Part shown: positions 55,436 through 64,000 of the stretch, piece by piece
Layout of the letters: each line of letters opens with the position of its first letter
Position numbering within the stretch: the stretch's first letter is position 1
Made by a program: the position numbers and the translations under genes
Notes under the pieces: generated by a model
Database searches by the model: none
The model's input: only the letters and a program-made list of their open reading frames with translations
What the model was told of the DNA's origin: nothing
Assembly: GCA_003226295.1 (NCBI GenBank)
Contig: CP029803.1
Coordinates: 416,226-480,225, forward strand
Direction: 5' to 3'
Source: Candidatus Moanabacter tarae
GTDB lineage: Bacteria > Verrucomicrobiota > Verrucomicrobiia > Opitutales > UBA2987
Length of the DNA: 64,000 nt

Positions 55436-57010
55436 ATGAGTAGAATCCAGAACGTTAATAGCAACGATATCGCCGACGCGATCCGGTTAGGATGTCGGAC
55501 CATGCAGAATGTATTTAACGCGGACGATAATAATGTACCATTTTTTCGCTCTCTTGTAGAACCGGAAGTATTATTGGCATTCAGCTCTGAACACAGTGAA
55601 TCTCATGTCCCAGGTAGGCATCTCAATGGTCTATTAGAAGCAGAAGATGTTGTCGGACTGAGGATTAATGAGGAGGCTATTGAGAATCATCGACGGGCAG
55701 CTATTTGGTCTTATAGTGGACCCCTAGCACTTCCTTTGAACCGAGAGGAAATAGGGGGGCCTCTGGTCAACTTCAGACCGCATAACCTTAGAGAAGGATT
55801 TCATGCCCTTTACGCGCTTGCGAGGTTTCGTGACGATGAAGAAGCCCGTAAAATTGCTGAGCGGAGTATCAACTTGATCTTTGAACTCTGGAATCCGTCT
55901 GGGGGATGGAATAAAGAGCGTATTAGCGACTTTGGTGTGAACCTTCGGGGTGACGACTATATCAGCGGCGAGGCAAGAATGCTTGGGCCGCTGGTTAAAT
56001 ACTACCGGGCAACCGGCTATGGGAGAGCTCTTGAACTGGCTCTGGTTCTCAAAGATAAAGCTGTCAGCGAGTATTATCTCGAGGATGGTTCTTTTGATCC
56101 AGAGCGGTTTGTGACTGGCCACGTCCATTCCATCACTTGCGTCTTGTCTTCTCTCGCTCAGCTTGCGGACTTACTTGACGATGTATCCCTCATGGCGCGA
56201 GTGAAGGCTTTTTACCAAAAGGGGCTCTGGCAGATGCGCGATGAGATTGGATGGACTCCTGAATCGATAAATCAGAGAGACAGCGATCACGGAGAGGCTA
56301 ACAATACTGGCGATGTTCTAGAGACGGCTCTTATTTTAGGTCGGTCTGGTTATTCCGATTGTTACCAGGACGCTGAGCGGATTATCCGTTGCCATCTCCT
56401 TCCTTCCCAACTTAGAGATGTTTCTTTTATTAGCGATCCGCCGAATCCACATGGAGTAGATGGATTATATGATGTGGCTAATCGCCATCTCGGTGCTTTC
56501 GGTTTTCCCGCTCCTTATGGGCATAAGTCGATTGGAAAAGGGCGTACCAAGATTTCCTTTAATATGGATATAGTCGGAGGTGCGATCGGATCTCTTTGTG
56601 CAGCTTATCGGGAGGTAGCTCGGTCTGAGACAACCGGTCAATGGGTGAATCTACTATTCGACCACGAGACTAGCGAGGTTAAAATAGAGTCTCCCTATGT
56701 GCACAGTCACTTACGGATAGAACCGAAAGAATCTAAACCATTGTTTGTAAGGATCCCTGGTTGGACCAATCAACAAGAGATCTGGATCGAAGGAAATGAT
56801 AGAGGGCCTCTTTGGACTAATGGTTATTTCTTCTTTCCGAATGCTTCAGCTGGACAGAGAATCGAAATTCATTTTCCGCTGAAGGAGTCTAATATGGTTC
56901 TCAACGAGCAGCTGCATGTTCAGCCGATCAGGGTAAAGCTGAAGGGAGATGCTATTGCAGCGATGGAGAACTTTGGTGCGGATCTGACTTATTTCGAAAT
57001 GTATCCATGA
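55436..57010 (+). CDS. GH127-like (alpha/alpha-barrel) glycosidase-like protein
   Basis: A 524-residue protein with an (alpha/alpha)6-toroid pattern over about residues 60-400 (repeated FHALYALARF, ARKIAERS, HSITCVLSSLAQLADLL helices) and a C-terminal beta-sandwich with LFVRIPGW (about 440-447). This layout is like DUF1680/GH127 beta-L-arabinofuranosidases and unsaturated-glucuronyl-hydrolase folds. I could not place the metal-binding Glu and Cys set of true GH127 enzymes, so activity is uncertain. No signal peptide is seen. It is divergent from the UxuA-like gene. Confidence 0.7.
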   Translation: MSRIQNVNSNDIADAIRLGCRTMQNVFNADDNNVPFFRSLVEPEVLLAFSSEHSESHVPGRHLNGLLEAEDVVGLRINEEAIENHRRAAIWSYSGPLALPLNREEIGGPLVNFRPHNLREGFHALYALARFRDDEEARKIAERSINLIFELWNPSGGWNKERISDFGVNLRGDDYISGEARMLGPLVKYYRATGYGRALELALVLKDKAVSEYYLEDGSFDPERFVTGHVHSITCVLSSLAQLADLLDDVSLMARVKAFYQKGLWQMRDEIGWTPESINQRDSDHGEANNTGDVLETALILGRSGYSDCYQDAERIIRCHLLPSQLRDVSFISDPPNPHGVDGLYDVANRHLGAFGFPAPYGHKSIGKGRTKISFNMDIVGGAIGSLCAAYREVARSETTGQWVNLLFDHETSEVKIESPYVHSHLRIEPKESKPLFVRIPGWTNQQEIWIEGNDRGPLWTNGYFFFPNASAGQRIEIHFPLKESNMVLNEQLHVQPIRVKLKGDAIAAMENFGADLTYFEMYP

Positions 57011-57294
57011 ACGTAAGTTTTGCGATGTGTCCATTTCTAAGCGAATGCATTAATGCCCCAATCGATCAATCTCGAACCATCCTTTCCTGTTCCTCTTATG
57101 ACTTCCCTCAAGGTCCTTGCCTTCCCTGAAATCTGAAGATTTTTGTGTTACCATTAAGCTTCTTATCGTTCGTCCGATTTACGGCGAAATCATTATAAAA
57201 AGCTTCAGATATCCATGTTATCGAGTACAGTCCATTTCCTTTATAATTAAACGTAAACTTGAAACCATTCCGTTGTCCTGCTTAAATTGCCGCT

Positions 57295-58362
57295 ATGCCA
57301 ATTTTTACCAATGAACAGCTTATTCGTATCGCCACTGATATCTTTGTGGGTGCAGGAACGTCACGTAAAAATGCACGCATTGTGGCGGAACTCCTGGCGG
57401 ATGCTAATTGTACCGGCCACGATTCTCACGGGATAATTCGTATTCCTCAGTATCTTGATTCGGTTGAGAAGGGACATCTCGTCACCAATGCAGAAGTAGA
57501 GGTAATCCAGGATAATCCTCTAACCTCTATCGTGGATGGGAACTGGGGGTTTGGTCAAGTGGCTATGACCCACGCGGTAGAAATTGGGCTTGAAAAGGCT
57601 CGCAGCAACGGTCTGTCCGCAGTCGCAGTCCGACATTCAAATCACATCGGACGTCTAGGAAGTTACGTCCACCACCTCGCCTGCGAGGGCATGATTGGAC
57701 TTCTCTTTGTAAACGCTGTTGGTATTCCATCATTTCGAATGGCTCCTTGGGGCGGGACTGAACCCCGTCTTTCAACCGATCCCATTGCGTTCGGGATTCC
57801 TCGATCCTCAGGTGAACCCATTGTGATGGACATGACCTCGACAGTCGTAGCAGAGGGTAAAGTGCGTGTAAAACGCAACCGAAATGAGACAACTCCAGAA
57901 GGTTGGCTTCTCGATTCTATGGGCCGACCAACCAATGATCCCAATAAGCTTTATGAAGATCCACCTGGTAGCATTCTACCGCTTGGTGGGACTACCGCTG
58001 GCCACAAAGGATATGGACTAAACATTGTTATCGAGCTCTTAGCAGGGATACTCAGTGGAACGGGGGCAGTTGGTAGCAATGTGGACCAGATCAGCAATGG
58101 TGTTCTCCTGGTTACTCTCGATATAGCTCAGTTTCTCTCCTTGGAGGACTATTACCGACAAGCCGATAAATTTATCGAGCACGTAAAGTCCTCCCCGCCG
58201 GCGGAAGGGTTTGAAGAGATCTTGCTTCCTGGCGATATCGAGATTAAAGTTAAGGGAAAGTTGCAGGATGAAGGAATTTTCGTTGAAGATGACACCTGGA
58301 ATCAGATTTTGGAATGGGGTGGAAAATTCAATGTGGATGTCAGGGCGAGTGCGGCGTTGTAA
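57295..58362 (+). CDS. Ldh-family (malate/L-lactate/sulfolactate-type) dehydrogenase
   Basis: A 355-residue NAD(P)-dependent dehydrogenase of the type-2 malate/L-lactate family. H42 and H45 lie in GHDSHGIIRIPQYL, and RHSNHIGRLG and GGTTAGHKGYGLN are typical. Members reduce 2-oxoacids such as pyruvate, 2,3-diketogulonate, sulfopyruvate or ureidoglycolate. In this context, reduction of a keto sugar acid is the best guess. It is convergent with the dehydratase at 58449. Confidence 0.9.
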   Translation: MPIFTNEQLIRIATDIFVGAGTSRKNARIVAELLADANCTGHDSHGIIRIPQYLDSVEKGHLVTNAEVEVIQDNPLTSIVDGNWGFGQVAMTHAVEIGLEKARSNGLSAVAVRHSNHIGRLGSYVHHLACEGMIGLLFVNAVGIPSFRMAPWGGTEPRLSTDPIAFGIPRSSGEPIVMDMTSTVVAEGKVRVKRNRNETTPEGWLLDSMGRPTNDPNKLYEDPPGSILPLGGTTAGHKGYGLNIVIELLAGILSGTGAVGSNVDQISNGVLLVTLDIAQFLSLEDYYRQADKFIEHVKSSPPAEGFEEILLPGDIEIKVKGKLQDEGIFVEDDTWNQILEWGGKFNVDVRASAAL

Positions 58363-58448
58363 GGGCTTGAATTTAAGTCTTGGGTGACGGGCCGAGTGAA
58401 CCTCGATACTAATCCGTAATTTTAGAAACGCTAGCAAGCCCGTCGGGT

Positions 58449-59726
58449 TTACGATTTATTTTGGATCTCGGATTCCCAGAGAGGCCAATCGGTTTCTTGA
58501 AGGCGTTCCCAGAGTGAATCAAATTCCTGGCTCCCGTCGTCCTCCCTTTCTTCTAGTCTGATTCCGGGCGCGAATGGATCATCGATACCAAGTTTCATCA
58601 AGTTTTCTGCTTGCTGAAGATTGCGATACAAATGTTGGTATGCACCGGGTAGAGTTATGACTGAGAAATGCCGGGGCCACTCCGGCTCAGGTGCATTGCG
58701 ATAGCGTTCAACGGCATCCTCATCCAGTTCGACTCCAAGCCCCGGACCTTTGGGTACCTTCATGAAACCTCGCTGAATTGTGTGGGGAGTGACGATCATA
58801 TCATCTTCGTAGCTATGACTCGCAGTGACGCCAGGAAGGGTGGCTGTGTGCATGACGGCGCCGAGTTGACAAACGAAAGCGGTTGTTATGCCAGTGCCTA
58901 CATATTGCAGTAGGATAGGGGTGTTAGCAGCAGCAAAAGTCCATGATGCAGCGAGTGCATTACGGATGTTTTCGTGGCTACAAAGGGCTCCGTCAAAGTC
59001 GCCAGAACGGAGACCTAACCACGCTCCTGCAGGTTGGCGCACAGGGCCGTCGAGCACGGTGCCCACGCCGTGGAGATAGAAAGGGATACGAATTTTCTGG
59101 TGGAGGCGCTTCCAACCTTCTACATCATGGGCAAATATGGGTTCTTCGATGCCTTTGACGATGGGTATTTTTTCCAATTTCTGGAGGATTGATAGGCCCT
59201 GTTCAACATTTATCAAGGCACCATTGAAATCGAATTCTACGCGAAAGTCAGGGGGAGCGGCCTCTTGCATGGCCTCTGCCTGTTCTACGACATCGTAGAA
59301 GGCGCGCGCTTTGCACTTGAGACCTCGATAGCCATGATCAGCTGCAATTTGGACCTCGGCAGCTGATTCCTCGGGAGACATACACGGCATCCACCACCCC
59401 ATGCTAACCCACTCTCGACGTTGCTGGCCTAGAAGTTTCCATGTCGGGAGAGCAAGGTGCTTCCCCATAAGGTCATAACAGGCCATATCGAGATTAAATC
59501 GACCAGTATTCATGACGTGGTCGAAAGGATTCGTGCCGATGTAGGAATCGATTAATTCCTGTTCGAAAGGGGGCCCAACATTTTCGCCAAGACCAATCAA
59601 CCCAGTGTCGGTGTGGAACTTATATATCGTGAGCCTCTCATCCATTCCAAAGTGGTGAAATTGCTTTCGGATACGGGTTTCGTAGGGTATGCGGAGGGGA
59701 ATGGATTCAATTTCTGTAATTTTCAT
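58449..59726 (-). CDS. Enolase-superfamily protein with an altered third metal ligand
   Basis: A 425-residue protein starting at ATG 59726 (MKITEIESIP); a longer frame adds 17 unrelated residues. D166 (FDFNGA) and E194 (GIEEPI) are normal ligands, and K137-x-K139 (LKCKAR) is the classic strand-2 pair. The third ligand site, normally Asp or Glu, reads YLH219-G, so the carboxylate is missing and a histidine is near. The protein is longer than most here, with a C-terminal tail of about 60 residues. It could be a divergent enzyme or a non-catalytic relative. It overlaps nothing and follows the decayed oxidoreductase on the same strand. Confidence 0.85.
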   Translation of the reverse strand: MKITEIESIPLRIPYETRIRKQFHHFGMDERLTIYKFHTDTGLIGLGENVGPPFEQELIDSYIGTNPFDHVMNTGRFNLDMACYDLMGKHLALPTWKLLGQQRREWVSMGWWMPCMSPEESAAEVQIAADHGYRGLKCKARAFYDVVEQAEAMQEAAPPDFRVEFDFNGALINVEQGLSILQKLEKIPIVKGIEEPIFAHDVEGWKRLHQKIRIPFYLHGVGTVLDGPVRQPAGAWLGLRSGDFDGALCSHENIRNALAASWTFAAANTPILLQYVGTGITTAFVCQLGAVMHTATLPGVTASHSYEDDMIVTPHTIQRGFMKVPKGPGLGVELDEDAVERYRNAPEPEWPRHFSVITLPGAYQHLYRNLQQAENLMKLGIDDPFAPGIRLEEREDDGSQEFDSLWERLQETDWPLWESEIQNKS

Positions 59727-59794
59727 TTGGCTGTATTGAACAGTATAGATGGAATAAAATAATGAAAATGATAGCAACGAGAGATTAGATCAAA

Positions 59795-60260
59795 TCACCT
59801 GGAAAGTTGGTCTATCGCTTCCCATTGTCCGGAGTCCTTCGACATTTCTGCAGCTAGTCCGACGGGGTGGAGTTGGGCGACAGTCTGCGCGTCTGTTACA
59901 GTGGGTTGTTCGCTTATTATAGAGTCTAGGAAGGCAGAGATACATTCGTACATTCCCGGCCAGTGGAGGCTCGTAAAATATAGCAGCTCCAGATTTCAAA
60001 GCGGTTATTAAAGTTTCCCCATGAGCCGAATCTAGAACAGCGATCATTATTGCATCAAGAGGCGGACCTTCTAAACCAGCTTGGTTACTGTTGAAGACTA
60101 TAACTTCGGGCCCGAGTTCTTCTGTAATGCATTGCTGTGTGGTTACACTCGGCGCTGCAGCGGAAACGATCTGGGCGCGGCCATCACACTGCAGTGCAGG
60201 TACGTAGGCAGTGTGAGTCCATCCGCCGTATCCAATTAGACCAATGCGTATTCTATCCAT
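59795..60260 (-). pseudogene. Gfo/Idh/MocA oxidoreductase, decayed by internal deletion and frameshift
   Basis: From ATG 60260 the frame encodes a normal Rossmann N-terminus (MDRIRIGLIGYGG, then a D-A-I-M-I-A-V segment) up to YEPPLAG, the EKP position with the lysine changed. It then turns into nonsense. In the +1 frame, from about 59967 to the TGA at 59795-59797, lies a typical family C-terminus (HWPGMYECISAFLDSI followed by about 35 more residues). Roughly 190 codons of the catalytic domain are absent. The open reading of 157 codons is therefore a remnant, not a small gene. Confidence 0.8.
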
Positions 60261-60541
60261 ATTATTAATATAGCCGTAGGAGCACGTTAGCCACAAGAGA
60301 GAACCGATGTTCCATCCTCTTGGACAGATTAACATTTATCGTGCTTTAACATGTTTACCTATCGATATCCATCTTGGGTCTAGAGGGGCATGTTGGAAAA
60401 CGCTGGATGGTCTAGTAAAGTTGCGGAAGTGTTGTTGGTTACAACATTACAAAATTGATTCCCCATAAGATACTCTTCAATCATCTAAATTTCGAATTGC
60501 GGTTGAGTTTTTTAATAGTTGGAAGTAGAAGGGATTATTCG

Positions 60542-61543
60542 ATGAAATTAGGATTTAAAGGAAATTCAGATCCGACGGTATTGGCTTTTGCCAGACAATT
60601 GGGAGCTACAGATTTTATCAGCACCTTTCGTGAATTTGATTCAGAGAGGGGCTACTATAATTTTCACGATTTGTGCCAGACTAAGGCAAGAATTGAAGAT
60701 GCCGGACTTAAATGGGCAATCTTAGAAGGAGTTCCGGCGGAGTGGTGCGACAAGATCAAATTGGGTCTACCTGGGAGAGATGAACAGATTGAGAATTGGT
60801 GTAGAACACTCCGTTCTATGGGAGCGGCAGGAATTCTTGGACTGGGCTATCCCTTTTCTTTGCGTTGTGTCGGAGGTAATTACGGATTGCGTACTTCAAA
60901 GTCTGAGCTAGGTCGGGCTGGTGCTATTGTTACTAGTTTTGACTACGAAAAGATAAAGGGAGCTCACCAAGACTACTGGGATCCTCCGGTATCGGATTGT
61001 TTAGAGCTTTCGGATGAGGAAATGTGGGATAATTTCTCTTATTTTCTTAAGGCGGTAATGCCTGTCGCTGAAGAGGCCGGTGTTCGAATGGGTCTTCATC
61101 CTGACGATCCACCGATTTCCCCAATTGGAGGGATTTCACGAATCTTCCGCACTCATGATGCATTGAAACAAGCTACAGAAACTGTTCCTAGCGATTGTAA
61201 TTGCCTAGGGTTTTGTCAGGGTACTATTTCTGAAATGCCGGGGAATGTCCTCGATGCCATCCAGTATTTCGGATCGAGAAACAAAATCCTGTACGTCCAT
61301 TATCGCTTCGTATCTGGAACTGTTCCAAAGTTCTCAGAGACTTTCATTGACCAGGGGAATGTCGATCCCATGGAGTCGATGCGAGCTTATGAGAAGGTTG
61401 GATTCGATGGCGTAATGATTGAAGATCACGTACCCGAACTCGCCATTGATCATGAATCAGAAAAATACACGTCTCGAGCCTATGCTTTGGGTTACATGAA
61501 GGCACTTATGGACAATGTAAATGGGCATACCGAGGCAGGCTAG
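60542..61543 (+). CDS. UxuA (mannonate dehydratase)-like protein
   Basis: A 333-residue TIM barrel from ATG 60542 (MKLGFKGNSD), with GAAGGG about ten bases upstream; a longer frame begins at 60455 but adds unrelated residues. Metal ligands correspond to H186 (LHPDDPP), C225 (FCQGT), H253 (VHYRFV) and D295 (EDHVPE). It is closest here to 54089-55072. It is likely a dehydratase for a hexonate different from mannonate. It is convergent with the dehydratase at 61775. Confidence 0.86.
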   Translation: MKLGFKGNSDPTVLAFARQLGATDFISTFREFDSERGYYNFHDLCQTKARIEDAGLKWAILEGVPAEWCDKIKLGLPGRDEQIENWCRTLRSMGAAGILGLGYPFSLRCVGGNYGLRTSKSELGRAGAIVTSFDYEKIKGAHQDYWDPPVSDCLELSDEEMWDNFSYFLKAVMPVAEEAGVRMGLHPDDPPISPIGGISRIFRTHDALKQATETVPSDCNCLGFCQGTISEMPGNVLDAIQYFGSRNKILYVHYRFVSGTVPKFSETFIDQGNVDPMESMRAYEKVGFDGVMIEDHVPELAIDHESEKYTSRAYALGYMKALMDNVNGHTEAG

Positions 61544-61706
61544 GTTTGGAGAAAGGGCGGGATACTAAGAGTGAAAGTATATGAAACCGTTGTGGAGGAT
61601 TCTGGGTCTAAAGCCATAGCAAGTTCAGCAGAACTTGATCTTTGTATTTGCTGTGTTAACGAGATGGTTATGGAATTTTCAAAAACTTGCTCCGAAAATG
61701 AGGTTT

Positions 61707-61727
61707 ATATTGGATACTATCCGATAT
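61707..61727. terminator. 9-bp inverted repeat between convergent genes
   Basis: ATATTGGAT (61707-61715) pairs with ATCCGATAT (61719-61727) with one G-T pair and a three-base loop. It lies between the convergent UxuA-like and dehydratase genes, 48 bases before the latter's end. A T-rich stretch (CCTTTTC) follows nine bases later on the plus strand. Candidate bidirectional terminator. Confidence 0.4.
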
Positions 61728-61774
61728 AATTAAGTCCTTTTCTGTGAGGTATAATCGGAAAAATTAATAAGGCT

Positions 61775-62911
61775 CTACCAATTCGTATATGACCCATCAT
61801 CCCGCCATAAAGCAGCGCCCGGTCTGGAGTCTTTATGGAGCTGATCGGTAATTGCTTCTTCATTGAATTCAATACCCAAACCCGGACCTTCTGGGACGAG
61901 GAGATACCCGTTTTCAAAAGGTACTTGCTTAGGAAATACATCAGTTAAGCTCGACATTGGAGGTCTTGGAAGCTCCTGTACCCCAACCAGAGAGGAAGCC
62001 AGACAGAGGTGAAGACAAGCGGCGGTGGAAACAGGTCCCAAGGGATTATGAGGTGCCAAGTGAATATAGTGTGTTTCACACCATCCGGCGATTTTTTTAG
62101 CTTCGGTTAATCCACCAGCAATACAGAGATCGACTCGACAGTAATCCATTAGGTCTTCCTCGATGACCTGTTGAAATTTCCACTTGCTGTCGAATTGTTC
62201 ACCGATTGCGATAGGGACTGAGGTATGCTGCCGGATCATTCGTAGACTCTGGGTGCTCTCACTGCGGATCGGGTCTTCAATGAAAAAGGGTCGATAGGAC
62301 TCTACGCCATTGGCTAGTGCGATGGCGGAAGCAGGGTCCAGTCGAGTATGGACATCGAAACAGATTTCAATCTCATCTCCTACTTCTTCGCGTACTGCTT
62401 TTACCTGCTCAATGCCGAATCTTACTGCCCGTGAGGGTTCTAATAGGTTTTTTCCTTTGGGATCAGATAGACCCCAGCGGACAAACCTCCATCCTTCTTT
62501 CTTCCTCTCCTTACACTCGGCTACCAGACTGTCGACACTTCCTTTAGCGACGTGTGGATAGCAAACCACCTTATCACGAGTTCTTCCTCCAAGTAATTCA
62601 TAGACTGGTACCCCAAGTGCTTTTCCCTTTATGTCCCAGAGAGCAATATCTACTGCGCTCACAGCCGCCGACTGAACCACGCCGCCTGGGAAAAACCCAC
62701 CGCGGAACATAACCTGCCAGAGGTGCTCGATACAAAACGGATTTTGTCCTATGACCTCCGGTGAAAAAGAGCGAATTACCTCGGCGATTGCGGTGCCTCT
62801 TCGCCTGACTCCGGCTTCTCCCAGGCCGTAGATCCCCTCGTCGGTTTCTACCTTTACAAAAAAATTGCCTGTGGACTGAGTGATGAAAGGCTTAATTGCT
62901 GTAATCTTCAT
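61775..62911 (-). CDS. Enolase-superfamily galactonate-dehydratase-like protein
   Basis: A 378-residue acid-sugar dehydratase with the full ligand set D186 (CFDVHTRLD), E212 (IEDPIRSE) and E238 (IGEQFDSKW), and the H288 base in APHNPLGPV. R145 is at the strand-2 position. The capping domain (residues 1-110) is complete. It likely converts an aldonate to the 2-keto-3-deoxy acid. Its close paralog is 51266-52423 (both end in RxDGSYTNW-like tails). Confidence 0.9.
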   Translation of the reverse strand: MKITAIKPFITQSTGNFFVKVETDEGIYGLGEAGVRRRGTAIAEVIRSFSPEVIGQNPFCIEHLWQVMFRGGFFPGGVVQSAAVSAVDIALWDIKGKALGVPVYELLGGRTRDKVVCYPHVAKGSVDSLVAECKERKKEGWRFVRWGLSDPKGKNLLEPSRAVRFGIEQVKAVREEVGDEIEICFDVHTRLDPASAIALANGVESYRPFFIEDPIRSESTQSLRMIRQHTSVPIAIGEQFDSKWKFQQVIEEDLMDYCRVDLCIAGGLTEAKKIAGWCETHYIHLAPHNPLGPVSTAACLHLCLASSLVGVQELPRPPMSSLTDVFPKQVPFENGYLLVPEGPGLGIEFNEEAITDQLHKDSRPGAALWRDDGSYTNW

Positions 62912-63507
62912 AATCGGATACTTAATTCTTTTGTGTTTTAGATTTTGCCCAAATATCCCACATCTTAGACATGTTCCTTGTTTTGCCTCTCAGAGGCTCA
63001 TCCGCTACTTGTATTAATCCTGGATGAAATCGTAGTTCAAGAAGGAAAATTCTGGCAAATGTTGTTTCTGGTGTTGCAGGAAAATTTTCTGGACTATGCG
63101 CTTGAATTCGCATCAACCGAAAGAAGGACTCAGATCGACATGCTTTCAAATATTATAATTAAGGTGACGAGGGCGACTAATCCCAATAGAGTTCAGTTTT
63201 CCACAAGAAACCACCTATAAATTTCATCGAAAATGTTGAACCTGTGCCTATCTGGAAAAAACGGATTCAACAACCATGGCTCCAAGAGGGATTCGAAATA
63301 GTCGGCGTCAGCCACCCTCATGGGCTTGCAACCAGTCTTCAAAGGAATAGGATTTTAACTAAACAAAGATGACTTCTAAAATGATTACTGCAATAATCGA
63401 TCTTCCGACTGTATCAGATCTCGTCAAGTTCTGGAACGAGTACACGCCGTTTAAGACATGTGGTATGAAACTTTAAAATCGAAACCCCAACTGGAACCTA
63501 ATTTTCT
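62912..63507. other. Long intergenic region, possible gene remnants
   Basis: Nearly 600 bases between divergent genes. Short frames on both strands (for example plus 62978-63220) lack any protein signature. A plus-strand open stretch around 63228-63371 (QEGFEIVGVSHPHG) and a 35-codon frame at 63369-63476 look protein-like but match nothing I know. They could be eroded remnants. The promoter of the metallo-beta-lactamase-fold gene should lie at the right end. Confidence 0.35.
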
Positions 63508-64000
63508 ATGAATGATTTAGTCCCATTCCTCTTTCTTGGCACCGGTGCTGGCAATGCAAATTTCGGCACTTTAGCTGCAAAAGGTTGTGCTCATAAGGAT
63601 GTCCGAAGATTCACTGGAAACCTTCTGGATCAGGATATTCTGATCGATTTCAATCACCATACCGTGGAAGCCCTTAAGACCTTTGGAGTTAATGCTTCAG
63701 AAATTCGATATCTCCTAATTTCCCACGGGCATGGCGATCACTTCCAGCCGATAGAGATTCTTAAGTATGCAGAATCGTTACCCCATCCCTTAGAAGTTTA
63801 TGGGAATAGCATGATCAGAGCTTCACTTGAATTCTGTAGCGAAAACGAGTTTGACATCACTTCTAATAGGTGGGTTGAAAAGCGCTCTCCATTCAACTTA
63901 AAGATTCACGTTATCGAGCCAGGGATGTCGATAAGAATGGGATCGACGCAGCTAACTGTTGTGCAGGGGAATCACTTCATGGACACACCCCATGGCATAA
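63508..64000 (+). CDS. Metallo-beta-lactamase-fold hydrolase, N-terminal part
   Basis: An open frame from ATG 63508 runs off the right edge, giving 164 residues. It contains the diagnostic metal motif H73-x-H75-x-D77-H78 (ISHGHGDHF) and a GTGAGNANFG N-terminal loop like PhnP and RNase-Z-type phosphodiesterases. VVQGNHFMD near residue 154 probably holds the next ligand. The resemblance is to the carbohydrate cyclic-phosphate or lactone-hydrolase branches of the fold; specificity is open. Confidence 0.82.
   Translation, partial: MNDLVPFLFLGTGAGNANFGTLAAKGCAHKDVRRFTGNLLDQDILIDFNHHTVEALKTFGVNASEIRYLLISHGHGDHFQPIEILKYAESLPHPLEVYGNSMIRASLEFCSENEFDITSNRWVEKRSPFNLKIHVIEPGMSIRMGSTQLTVVQGNHFMDTPHGI

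Noticed and set aside
59790-60335. 181-codon open frame as an intact small gene
   Set aside because: Only its N-terminal two thirds match the family; the tail is out of frame, so it is reported as a pseudogene.
63369-63476. 35-codon frame beginning MTSKMITAIID
   Set aside because: Too short and without recognisable partner; perhaps a remnant of an acetyltransferase start, but unsupported.
1-64000. CRISPR arrays, insertion sequences or attachment sites
   Set aside because: No regularly spaced repeats, transposase frames or integrase genes are visible.

Overview
The window is protein-dense bacterial DNA of moderate GC (mid-40s to about 50 percent by eye). It holds 47 protein-coding genes or gene fragments on both strands. 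I found no rRNA, tRNA, insertion sequence, prophage or CRISPR array. The gene content is unusually lopsided: ten phytanoyl-CoA-dioxygenase-like (PhyH) proteins plus one TauD/TfdA-like protein (eleven Fe(II)/2-oxoglutarate enzymes in 40 kb), five enolase-superfamily acid-sugar dehydratase-like proteins, three UxuA/mannonate-dehydratase-like barrels, four Gfo/Idh/MocA oxidoreductases (one decayed), two creatininase-family amidohydrolases, two acetolactate-synthase-type TPP enzymes, a sulfatase, a CehA/McbA-type metallohydrolase and several glycosidase-like folds. This repertoire is typical of uncultivated heterotrophs such as Latescibacterota, Poribacteria or SAR202-type lineages that degrade sulfated or acidic polysaccharides. 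That placement is an inference from gene families only.

Layout. 1-2.4 kb: a cut-off gene end, a Gfo/Idh/MocA oxidoreductase and a PhyH protein. 2.8-8.7 kb (minus): five-bladed propeller, TIM-barrel glycosidase-like protein, TauD-like dioxygenase and two PhyH proteins. 9-15.5 kb: a PhyH-HEAT fusion, a minus-strand group (beta-rich unknown, PhyH, unknown), a TIM-barrel glycosidase-like protein and another PhyH. 16-20.6 kb: gamma-glutamyltransferase, MATE exporter and FAD amine oxidase. 20.6-25.4 kb: Gfo/Idh/MocA, aldo/keto reductase, acid-sugar dehydratase and SDR. 25.6-30.8 kb (plus): FAD oxidase, acid-sugar dehydratase, two PhyH proteins and a sugar isomerase-like barrel. 31-39 kb: two TPP enzymes and two creatininases around an AAC(3)-family acetyltransferase and a PhyH. 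39-45.7 kb: PhyH, cupin, Gfo/Idh/MocA, then a tight four-gene operon (UxuA-like, amidohydrolase, unknown, uronate-dehydrogenase-like). 46-64 kb: double GNAT, sulfatase, CehA/McbA-type protein, three further dehydratases, two UxuA-like proteins, aldo/keto reductase, GH127-like protein, Ldh-type dehydrogenase, a Gfo/Idh/MocA pseudogene and the start of a metallo-beta-lactamase-fold gene.

A coherent reading is catabolism of uronic/aldonic acids and their sulfated, methylated or N-linked derivatives. Glycosidase-like and sulfatase enzymes release the units; Gfo/Idh, SDR, Ldh and aldo/keto reductases shift redox state; enolase-type and UxuA-type enzymes dehydrate; creatininase-type, amidohydrolase and GGT enzymes cut amide bonds; and the oxygenases hydroxylate or oxidatively demethylate.

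The most interesting signal is a clade of three PhyH-like proteins (minus 7460-6648, plus 14657-15478, plus 28921-29751). In them the metal-binding HxD motif reads HxG, while all seven other PhyH proteins here keep HxD. Loss of this carboxylate is the hallmark of Fe/2OG halogenases (SyrB2, WelO5, BesD). The three also share an N-terminal signature, a SHKS-like loop and an FTE-x-L-x-H distal-histidine motif that the HxD paralogs lack. They are either candidate halogenase or pseudohalide-transfer enzymes, or a family with a rebuilt iron site.
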